Source of the DNA: Alphaproteobacteria bacterium
Lineage (GTDB): Bacteria > Pseudomonadota > Alphaproteobacteria > Acetobacterales > Acetobacteraceae
Assembly: GCA_017307285.1 (NCBI GenBank)
Contig: JAFKFI010000070.1
Coordinates: 1 to 57,876, forward strand
Length of the DNA: 57,876 nucleotides
Direction: 5' to 3'
The position numbers and the translations under genes are program-made. Each line of letters starts with the position of its first letter. Position 1 is the first letter of the stretch. Under the pieces are notes generated by a model. That model worked only from the letters and a program-made list of their open reading frames with translations. It had not been told where the DNA came from and ran no database searches. Positions 36,401-43,232 of the stretch are shown piece by piece.

Positions 36401-37682
36401 AGCCGGCGATGGTGAGCCGGCTCGAGACCGGCTCCGCCGCCACGCCGTTGCTCACCCCGGGGCTGTCCAGCTCGATGCGGAAATCTCGCGTCGAGGATAC
36501 GAGGTCCGGCGAGGTCGGCCGTGCGACGAGCGGCTTTGCATGAATCGGCTGACTCAGTTCGGTATTCTTGCCAAGCCCATTGCGCGCGACCAGTCGCAGG
36601 GCGCCGGCACCCTCGTGCGGCGCAAGGCCCGACTTGGCGAACCGGAAACCCGACAACCGCGCGAACGGAATATCGGGAAAACTGGGCGCCACGTCGTCGC
36701 GGCGCAGCCCCAGCTCCGCCTCTCCCAGCGCCTCGCCGTCGAGAAACACCGTGACGGCGCTGATGCCCACCGCGCAGACGACCCAGCCTGAAACCGTCAG
36801 ATCGCCCTCCGGCGACAGTTCCGCCTCATCGCAGTGCAGGTGGATCGAATGCTCGCCGCCCGAAGCCGCCGGGAGGAGCCGGGACGAAGCGACGGGAACG
36901 GTCGGAAGCCCGTCGACCGGCATCATCGTCTCTTGGAACGCCCCGTCCAGCGCCAGCGCCTGGATCGAGATCATCCCGCTCGACAGGGCTTCGGGCGCGA
37001 CTGGCGCGTCGAAGGCGAAGCCGGACAGCGGCGCTTGTTCGTAGCTGGGATGCGCCCGGCCGACATCCGGGCGTGCCAGGCCGACGCGCGCGGCGCCCAG
37101 CCGGCGCTCGCCAGCAAAGAGCTGCACCGTCGCCAGCGCGTTCGCCACCACAACCCAGCCCGAGACCGAGAGCCGCCCCGATGGCGACAGCGTGGCGCGC
37201 TCGGCATAGAGGCAGATCGCCGGGGGCTGCCGCGATGTCTCGGTGGCGCTTGTCGCGCGGGAGGGCTCGATGAAGGCTTCCCCACCTTCGCCGTCGATCC
37301 GCAGGACCAGCGCTTCGCGAAGGGTCCGGCCATCGGCGAGCCGAGCCGCCAGTTCGACCTCGGTACGGGCTGGCAATAAGGCCCGCATCCGCGAGAGGAT
37401 GAGATCGAAGCTTTCCGTGCTGCGCACGCCGTTTCCCGTCCGGCCGCCCGACATCCGCGACACGGCTACCCCGTCGGCCAGCAACGTGATGTCCTCGACC
37501 TCGACCGGAGCTTGGACGCGGCCGCGAATGATGAAGTCGAGTCGGCCCTCGACCCGACCCACCTGCACCCGCGGCGCGACCGTGAAGCGGGGCTCCACCT
37601 GATCCGGCCCGGATGGCAACCCGGCCGCCGGATCGCCGATCACGTCCGCCGTGCAACTGTCTGCCGGGCGCAACGCAGTCAC
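33423..37682 (-). CDS. Giant glycosyltransferase: beta-sandwich repeats, two GT2-like domains, GT9
   Basis: Protein of 1419 residues from a GTG that overlaps the upstream stop (GTGA). Three beta-sandwich repeats of about 55 residues lie near 170-225, 294-350 and 422-478, each with a GW(V/A)V strand, a central G(Q/E)xxG, an RxDV turn and a closing SGF(A/R/V)F; a divergent fourth may precede them. Residues 545-770 form a degenerate GT2 fold with FFTCDESRV and the FYKPRFSPGLLLSTNYIGRF block. Residues 780-1040 are a full GT2 with VSVIIPTCG, FLNDDIEIM and NNDLDFCLRV. Residues about 1075-1415 are a GT9 (heptosyltransferase-type) domain starting LAVKLDHIGDFFTAVPALRR and containing VCVHPGVGN and FVGNNSGPKHIAAALGVPTVG. 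The fusion of GT2 and GT9 suggests consecutive transfers by one chain. Confidence 0.85.
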   Translation of the reverse strand: MTALRPADSCTADVIGDPAAGLPSGPDQVEPRFTVAPRVQVGRVEGRLDFIIRGRVQAPVEVEDITLLADGVAVSRMSGGRTGNGVRSTESFDLILSRMRALLPARTEVELAARLADGRTLREALVLRIDGEGGEAFIEPSRATSATETSRQPPAICLYAERATLSPSGRLSVSGWVVVANALATVQLFAGERRLGAARVGLARPDVGRAHPSYEQAPLSGFAFDAPVAPEALSSGMISIQALALDGAFQETMMPVDGLPTVPVASSRLLPAASGGEHSIHLHCDEAELSPEGDLTVSGWVVCAVGISAVTVFLDGEALGEAELGLRRDDVAPSFPDIPFARLSGFRFAKSGLAPHEGAGALRLVARNGLGKNTELSQPIHAKPLVARPTSPDLVSSTRDFRIELDSPGVSNGVAAEPVSSRLTIAGWAVARDGIDRVAVLIDGQPAGAAHYGTARQDVAAALPDWPGALRSGFVFNCPPRLLKEGSHEATVRVASPDGREHSTRFIFTVRNPAEAEARFDIRRRLSRAELDLHLDLLNRLNWHPAFRFLMPLRDVEHVTAAADTIEALRSQPYGDWRLLLVADQSLAGAAVALARDNGQVEVLGRDAAGRPLGAETGDTLFGLLGPGDLPGADALIEMAVASGLDREADFFTCDESRVSPVTGEREPFYKPRFSPGLLLSTNYIGRFWCARPPLLASVGAIPRRLLREGEYDLVLRCAEAARAVRHVPSLLVRRGVVEESDVSERAALAAAAQRRGIPAEIAAGRAPRSYRLRRTEPVPGLVSVIIPTCGANGHVRICVETLRASTAPGRIEIICIENIPASEAHWRDWLHAHADRVIHADDSFNWSRFNNRCAQEARGEFLLFLNDDIEIMQPDWLDAMLEQAVRPGVGVVGPRLLYPDGRVQHAGMFLAQLGTARHAFRFAEASDPGYFGLALTTRDVIAVTGACLMVRRALFESLGGFDEAHEIVNNDLDFCLRVHSAGHAVVYTPHATLIHHEMASRGELPDRFDTGGFERRWARLFAEGDPFFSPNLARGTDDFVPEEEPAELICSGHPLFARDDIRRVLAVKLDHIGDFFTAVPALRRLRDLFPRARITLLGSPGLRGFAVATGAVDDFIGFEFFHARSGLGQKALEGDELDALAAQLAPERFDLAIDLRKHLDTREILRRTGARLLAGFDHLGQFPWLDVALEWEGDRGMHPKRSHVGDDLLNLIEAIGTASRRDRAMVSAAVPGTLEFLSPEVRRWFDRPVVCVHPGVGNVMRQWPVAHFAQLIDRLVENQGVRVVLIGGSDELALGEEILAGLAEPASVLSLIGDVPLAELPRLLSSCALFVGNNSGPKHIAAALGVPTVGIHSGVVDATEWAPLGPRAVAVRRSMACSPCYLARPQDCHRELACLAGLEPTTVYAACARFLAAATPSC

Positions 37683-39682
37683 TTCCGAAATATGAACTTC
37701 GGCAGATCGACGACGAGGTCGAGGCGATGCCGCGCCGCGAACTCGTCGGCCGCCTTCACCACGCCAGGCCAGCTCTCATGATAGTCGTCGCCGACGAGGA
37801 AGCCACCGGGCGTCACCAGAGGCCAGTAGACGTCCAGGTCGCGCGCGACCTCCTCATAGTCATGCGACGCATCGATGTGCACCACACCGGCGGTAATCCC
37901 GCGCGCCTGAAGGATCTTGGCCGCGCCCACCGAGGTCTGCGGCATCGGCACGACGAGATCGGCGACGCCATGCCCCAGCACATTGTTCGCGAACGTCTCG
38001 TAAAGGTCCGGACGACCCATGACTCGATCGAACAGCTCGCCTTCTTGTCCCCAATGCTCCGGCGAGCCGAGGAAGGTATCAACCGCGATCACACAGCCGT
38101 CGAGTTGGAGTTCGTCGATGATGCGGGCAACGTAGATCGTCGATTGCCCCTTCCAGACGCCCACGTCGATAAACAGCGCGTTCGGTGCCTCCTGGAGCAG
38201 CCGACGGAATGCCGGGTGCTGACCGTTCCAGCCCTGCACGCCCCCATTGTCCCGACCCTCCCGGAGCGCAGTCGGCCAGACGTTCCGGCCGTAAAGAGCC
38301 TGCATGAGCTGCGGTTGTCTCTGACGATGCATTCTCTTAGCCGTCGAAATGGTGGGAGGGAGCGGGATGGTGCTGGAGCTTGCAACCGCCGCCGGGATAG
38401 CCGCACCCTGAGAGAGGCGCGCGCGGGTGCCGATTGTCTCACAGGCGGCATCCAGTTCAGCGTCATAGGTAAGCGACTCGGCAAGGGCACGGCCAGCCTC
38501 GCCGATGGCGCGAGCACGCTGGTCGTCTGCCCGCAGCCATTCGATCTTTTCGACGAGGTCCGACATATCGGGTGCCACTGGAACGTAGTTCCGCCACGGA
38601 ACAAGCCTATCGTAATACCATTGGCGATAACCCCTGGGAGAAGCGACTTTCAGGACAGGGCTGCCGGTCAGCAGCTTTTGAAACAAGCCGGCCCAGGCGT
38701 TCGTGTTGCCATCGATGTCGATTTGATATTTGTGGCGGGCGAATTCCTCGAACGGGCTGAAACCGCGGACGAGGCCAGCGGCTTCGACCTCCTCGCCTTC
38801 ACCCGGACGCAGCTGCACGATGTTGGAGAACCCTGCATCGATCCGCTCCGGATGGCTTTGCGCCAATATGCACAATTGCGCCCGGGGCAGAGAGTGCCAA
38901 CCGGCATCCACGCCGTTCCTCACGCCGGTTGTCGCTCCGCGCCAAAACGCGACGGTTCGTCGCTGATCCCACGGAACCGCAGCGGCATTCAGTCGGTTCC
39001 GGGTCTCCGCATAGCCTCTCGTCGTCAGGAAGTAATTGTCCGGCACCAGGACAAACTGCGGATCATTGCCACAGAACCCGAGACCTGGGACCGTCGCGGC
39101 ATCGCCCACGTTCATGATCAGGCGCCCCGGCGCGCGGACCGCTCGCTCGCAGTACGCCGCGAACAGCGGAACGCAGCCGATCCACTGGCCCGCAAAGTGA
39201 TCGCTATGAGCAACACCAGGCAGAAGCTGGCTGAGCCCGAAGGCACATGTTCCAGACGCGGTGATCGTGACCACGTGAGCACCCACGTCCGGGGCAGCCT
39301 GGTCGAAGGTCACGGCGAACCGCCCCGGCGCTGCGTATCGCGCGTCCAGGAAATGCGCGAGCAGATCCAGCCTTTGGGCGGCAAGGGCGAGCAAAATGAG
39401 GTTGCTGAAGAAGTGCGCGTTGGCGGGGAAAAGCTCCCGTCCCTGGGTCAGGATCTCCGCCAGCAATGCGTCGGAGATGTCGAACCGCCCGGCGGAAGCC
39501 GCCAGTTGCCCTTCGGCCGACAGCTCGACGAAGCCACGAAGTCCCGACCTCGCGACGATCTCGCGCAGCTGCGCGATCCTCATGCTGTCCCAGGGGAATA
39601 CGGCCCGGTCGGGTCGCCCGCCAGCCCGCGCAAGCCCAGCGAGCTCCGCCACGTCGGGCCCTGCCATCTCGGTCACAGTCAT
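37679..39682 (-). CDS. GT90-type glycosyltransferase fused to a class I methyltransferase
   Basis: Protein of 667 residues; the ATG at 39682 overlaps the previous stop (ATGA). The middle part (about 160-405) has the CAP10/GT90 signature: VAFWRGATTGVRNG, an RGFSPFEEFARHKYQIDIDG segment and NTNAWAGLFQKLLTGSPVLKV. After a linker, residues about 470-665 form a Rossmann methyltransferase of the Methyltransf_24 type: NALFIDVGVWKGQSTIYVAR, the acidic strand VIAVDTFLGSPEHWG, and VVHIDASHDYEEVARDLDVY followed by GGFLVGDDYHESWPGV. GT90 enzymes transfer xylose or glucose in eukaryotes and bacteria; the methyltransferase may cap or modify the same sugar. GC content is lower than in the flanking genes. 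Confidence 0.8.
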   Translation of the reverse strand: MTVTEMAGPDVAELAGLARAGGRPDRAVFPWDSMRIAQLREIVARSGLRGFVELSAEGQLAASAGRFDISDALLAEILTQGRELFPANAHFFSNLILLALAAQRLDLLAHFLDARYAAPGRFAVTFDQAAPDVGAHVVTITASGTCAFGLSQLLPGVAHSDHFAGQWIGCVPLFAAYCERAVRAPGRLIMNVGDAATVPGLGFCGNDPQFVLVPDNYFLTTRGYAETRNRLNAAAVPWDQRRTVAFWRGATTGVRNGVDAGWHSLPRAQLCILAQSHPERIDAGFSNIVQLRPGEGEEVEAAGLVRGFSPFEEFARHKYQIDIDGNTNAWAGLFQKLLTGSPVLKVASPRGYRQWYYDRLVPWRNYVPVAPDMSDLVEKIEWLRADDQRARAIGEAGRALAESLTYDAELDAACETIGTRARLSQGAAIPAAVASSSTIPLPPTISTAKRMHRQRQPQLMQALYGRNVWPTALREGRDNGGVQGWNGQHPAFRRLLQEAPNALFIDVGVWKGQSTIYVARIIDELQLDGCVIAVDTFLGSPEHWGQEGELFDRVMGRPDLYETFANNVLGHGVADLVVPMPQTSVGAAKILQARGITAGVVHIDASHDYEEVARDLDVYWPLVTPGGFLVGDDYHESWPGVVKAADEFAARHRLDLVVDLPKFIFRK

Positions 39683-41304
39683 TGGCCATTCACCGACGCG
39701 GGCTGGAGACGGCTTGCCGTCGGGCGAATTCGGCCATTGCCGGCAATCCAAGCGCGGATCAGGGTGCCATCCAATTCCGTCCTGCCCGAGGGCACGAACG
39801 AGAATCGACCGGCCCAGTCCGTTTTGCCTATGTCGAACACGTGCTCGGCGGGGCCGAATGGGAGCGGATCGCGCTGGATCTCACGCCCATCGGCGCCGAG
39901 AAAAAACACCGCGACGTATCCGCTTCCGACCGAGTTCGCATCGCTCCTCATGCTCACGTCCACCGTATATCGCGCGTTCGGCCGCACCTGAAACGGCTCC
40001 GTATTGTGCCATACCGACTTGCCGTGGCCGGCAACGAACGTGGAGAGAGAATGGTCGGCCGCCATCCAGCGTCGAGCCTCGCCGCCCATTTGGTCGTGGT
40101 AGCGCAACTGTCCGACCGTCACATCCGCCGCGCCGTGGCAGGAGCACTCCATATTAATCCGCAACCCAAATAAAGCAGATCTGGCGCGCGCCGGAACGGT
40201 TCCGGCGAGGTGGCGTTCCTGCAGTCCGTCGACACCATCGAGATCAACAGCGTCCAGGGTGACTCGAACGCCGGCAACCGGGGCGCCCATTGGGTCGGTG
40301 ACACGGCCGAGAATGCGAGGCCCGTCGTGTTCAATCTCGATCCGTGCGGCCGGACGGGTCGCCTCAAGGACGAGATTCGTCAAGCTGCCTGGGCGGCTCT
40401 CCGGCAGCAGTCGCGTGGGACGAGGATCCCAGGTCTGGAAGATGTCCGCCGCGGGGACAATGCCGACCAGGTCATGAACATCCTGGAAGTGCTCCATCGC
40501 CCGGTCGGTCCAGGCTACGTCGTCTGCCGCTCTTGGATCGCCATTGTAGATGATTCCAAGGGAAATGCCTTGCCGCTCGAGCAAGGGCGATAGCCTGGCC
40601 AGGTCTGCTCGCCACGTCGCATTCCAATTAATATCGGCATGGAAGAAGCGGAGTGGGGTTCCCGTCGCCTCGCGAAAGACAGCGGACCACGCCGCGATTA
40701 GATCGGGCCATGCGGTCCCGAGCTTGGTCCCGACCGGCTCGATGTCGCCAATCTGTACATCGGGAAAGACGGACCGGATGATCGCGACGCTACGCGCGAC
40801 GCCGCTTACAAGCTCCGCTAGGGACAGCCGGCACGAATGCGGCTCGTCCGCGACATGCCCGTACCAGAGCGGCTCGTCCATCGCCACGAAGGCCAGATTT
40901 CCTCCTGCCGCCTTTATCCGGCGCACCGAGCGCGCGGTGTCGCCCGCGTAGCCTTCCGTGCCGGCTCCACACGACGGTCCGGGTGGAACGAGGCCAGCTT
41001 CCCAAGCCAACGCAATCCCTCGACGGTCGAGATCGCGGAACACACGCCGCAGGACGTCATCGGGCGCCGCGTCGACGAGCGACGGGCCGACCTTGAAGAC
41101 GGAGACCCGGCTTGCGACGGTCTGCCACGGAGCGTCGTCGGCGAAGAGGTCGAGATAATCGAGTGCGACATTCGGCCGCTCCGGGCCGCGCCCGTAGGGG
41201 TCGGTCGAGGCCAGCCACACCTCCGCGCCTCGCGCCGGGCCGTGCATCGCCACGCTTCCCGCTATCACCAGCAGCATGAACGCGAAGCCACGGAATTCCG
41301 TCAC
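39679..41304 (-). CDS. Secreted barrel-like protein with beta-sandwich C-terminus
   Basis: Protein of 541 residues with a signal peptide (FRGFAFMLLVIAGSVAMHGPARGA). Residues about 27-300 look like a TIM-barrel of glycoside hydrolase type: SRVSVFKVGPSLVDAAP, IALAWEAGLVP, then GGNLAFVAMDEPLWYGHV, where Glu of DEPLW is placed like a catalytic acid, and FFHADINWNATW. The C-terminal 200 residues have a carboxypeptidase-regulatory-like turn (ILGRVTDPMGAPVAGVRVTLDA) and a beta-sandwich, perhaps carbohydrate-binding. I cannot assign a numbered GH family. It is the only exported protein of the operon and may trim or shape the glycan in the periplasm. Confidence 0.65.
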   Translation of the reverse strand: MTEFRGFAFMLLVIAGSVAMHGPARGAEVWLASTDPYGRGPERPNVALDYLDLFADDAPWQTVASRVSVFKVGPSLVDAAPDDVLRRVFRDLDRRGIALAWEAGLVPPGPSCGAGTEGYAGDTARSVRRIKAAGGNLAFVAMDEPLWYGHVADEPHSCRLSLAELVSGVARSVAIIRSVFPDVQIGDIEPVGTKLGTAWPDLIAAWSAVFREATGTPLRFFHADINWNATWRADLARLSPLLERQGISLGIIYNGDPRAADDVAWTDRAMEHFQDVHDLVGIVPAADIFQTWDPRPTRLLPESRPGSLTNLVLEATRPAARIEIEHDGPRILGRVTDPMGAPVAGVRVTLDAVDLDGVDGLQERHLAGTVPARARSALFGLRINMECSCHGAADVTVGQLRYHDQMGGEARRWMAADHSLSTFVAGHGKSVWHNTEPFQVRPNARYTVDVSMRSDANSVGSGYVAVFFLGADGREIQRDPLPFGPAEHVFDIGKTDWAGRFSFVPSGRTELDGTLIRAWIAGNGRIRPTASRLQPASVNGQ

Positions 41305-41331
41305 GGGGAGAGCTCGCCCACCATCCCGGTC

Positions 41332-43071
41332 TCAGCTGGAGCGAGCGACGATGTGCGTGTCAGCGCCGGCCAACGCGGACGCGTCCACGTCCCGATACCA
41401 CGCGCTACCATGCTTTCCCGCCGCGAACCCCATCCGCGCATACAAATCCGCAACCACCCCGTTCTTCGCTGTCGGCACGTATTCGCCTACCAGCCGCCGC
41501 ACCCCGCGCTGGCGCGCGATCTCCAGCAGCCCGCGCAAGATGAATGGCTCCGCCGTGCGGGAGAAGATGCGGCAGCTCATGAGCCAGCTGTCGATGCGTA
41601 AGCTCTCGCGCTCCTGCACCGCGATCAGGCTGGAGGTCAGGCCGTGATCGCCGAAACGGTCGGCGAGGCGGAAGGCGAGTACCACGGCGTCGTCCCGGGC
41701 GAGAAAGGCGCGGATCTCGGTTTCGGAGTAGCGCCGGGTGGTCAGGTTGAACTGATTGGTCTTCTGCTCGAGCTGAGCCAGGCGCGGAATGTCGGCCTCC
41801 GTAGGACGATACAGCCGACCAGTCATGGCGAGGCTGGCGAGATAGCCGTCGAGGTCGGTCTCGCTCACCTGCGCCCGCGCGGCCCGCGCCTCGGCGCGGG
41901 CGGCGTAAGCCTCGGTGCGGGAGAAATCCTCCGCGGTGAAATCCGCCATGTCGAACCAGTGCCCCGCGTCCAGCAGGGCAGGGAACTCCGCGGGCTCGGG
42001 GCCGAGTTCCACCACCGCCACCTCGGGCAATGCGCGGCGGATGAGGGCGCATTCCGCAGGGTTGTCGTCGGCGAACACGATGCTGTCGAGCCCGAGGTTC
42101 AGCGCCTCGGAGATGCGGCGCCAACCGGCCACCTTGTCGTTCCACGAGCAATCGAAGGCGGCGAAATCCGCCACCCGCAGAACCGCGCAGCGTTGCCAAT
42201 CGGCGAAGGCTTCGCCCTCCGGCGAGCCGGGGCCGAGGCTCAGTCCCTCCGCGCCGTCATCGCCAATCACCCCGCCCCACAACGTGTTGTCGAGGTCGAG
42301 TGTCAGCACCTTTTTCCCCCGCCCGCAGGCCGAGCGCCAGGCGCCGCGGAATGCTGGGAGGTAGTCGGGCAGGAACCGCTGGTCGAAGCCGAGCCGGGCG
42401 CTGTGCCAGAACCGGTTTGCCGAAAAGCGCCGCGCGCCGACCGCGGCCGCGAGCCGTTCGAGATCGACCCATTGCACCCGGCCGCGCCCCGCCGCGACCA
42501 GCGCGTCATTCAGAGAGCGCACTTGGTTGAAAGGCGAAGCCGGGGCGAGCCGCTCCGCCATGCCCCGGTATTGCTCGACGGGCGGGACCAGGAGGTGCTG
42601 CACGACGCGGCAACCACGCGCCGCCAGCGCGTCCCAGACGCGGCCGAACATTGCTACCTTCGCCTCGATCGCCCCCGTCACCTCGGCGGCGGAGGATTCC
42701 AGGGGGAGCGCCTCGACGAGATCGCGCGCCTCGGGGGCGATCACCGCCAGTTCAGGGGCGAAGCCGTGCAGGGCCGAGGCGGGGTTCAGCGCCTCCTGCA
42801 CATAGGCGCCGAACGGCGCCTGGTAGATGACCGGGAATACGCCTTCCTGTACGACCGCACAGGCGATTGCCCGGCTGAGATAGTCGATCGTCGCCGCGCC
42901 GAGGACGGCAATACGCTGCGCCGGGAGATCGGCCTGCACGCCCGCAACGTCGGCCAGTCCGGCCAGACGTTCCCCGGCCTGGAAGATCGCGGCGAGCGAA
43001 GGCGGCTTTTCGGCCCATGCCTGCCGAAGCTCGCTCAGCACGCGGGATGGCGAGATCGGCGTGTCAAGCAT
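41332..43071 (-). CDS. FkbH-like protein with an apparent internal deletion
   Basis: Protein of 579 residues; start 43071 is chosen because AAGG stands at the right distance, while the ATG at 43077 abuts it. FkbH-family proteins combine an N-terminal SGNH-like region, a HAD domain that dephosphorylates and transfers a glyceryl unit in some polyketide pathways, and a C-terminal GNAT-like domain; many sit in polysaccharide loci. HAD motif I (LTLDLDNTLWGGVIGDDG, residues 257-273) and motif IV (FADDNPAECALIRRALPEV) are intact. Between GEAFADWQR (286-294) and VLRVADFAAF the family normally has about 30 more residues, including the CSKN motif II; they are missing here with the frame kept. First gene of the glycan operon, 27 bases before the secreted protein. 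Confidence 0.85.
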   Translation of the reverse strand: MLDTPISPSRVLSELRQAWAEKPPSLAAIFQAGERLAGLADVAGVQADLPAQRIAVLGAATIDYLSRAIACAVVQEGVFPVIYQAPFGAYVQEALNPASALHGFAPELAVIAPEARDLVEALPLESSAAEVTGAIEAKVAMFGRVWDALAARGCRVVQHLLVPPVEQYRGMAERLAPASPFNQVRSLNDALVAAGRGRVQWVDLERLAAAVGARRFSANRFWHSARLGFDQRFLPDYLPAFRGAWRSACGRGKKVLTLDLDNTLWGGVIGDDGAEGLSLGPGSPEGEAFADWQRCAVLRVADFAAFDCSWNDKVAGWRRISEALNLGLDSIVFADDNPAECALIRRALPEVAVVELGPEPAEFPALLDAGHWFDMADFTAEDFSRTEAYAARAEARAARAQVSETDLDGYLASLAMTGRLYRPTEADIPRLAQLEQKTNQFNLTTRRYSETEIRAFLARDDAVVLAFRLADRFGDHGLTSSLIAVQERESLRIDSWLMSCRIFSRTAEPFILRGLLEIARQRGVRRLVGEYVPTAKNGVVADLYARMGFAAGKHGSAWYRDVDASALAGADTHIVARSS

Positions 43072-43232
43072 TAGCATCCTTCCGGGGCACCGATGGCGCG
43101 GCGCAATCTGCGCCAAGCCCGACGGCCAATTCAACCACGATGCGAAAGGAAAAACTGCCGCTCGCCCCGCGTATATCGGATCATTCTTCCCGAGTGCGCG
43201 TTGTGCGAGGGATTTTCCGAGGATTGCGCCGG

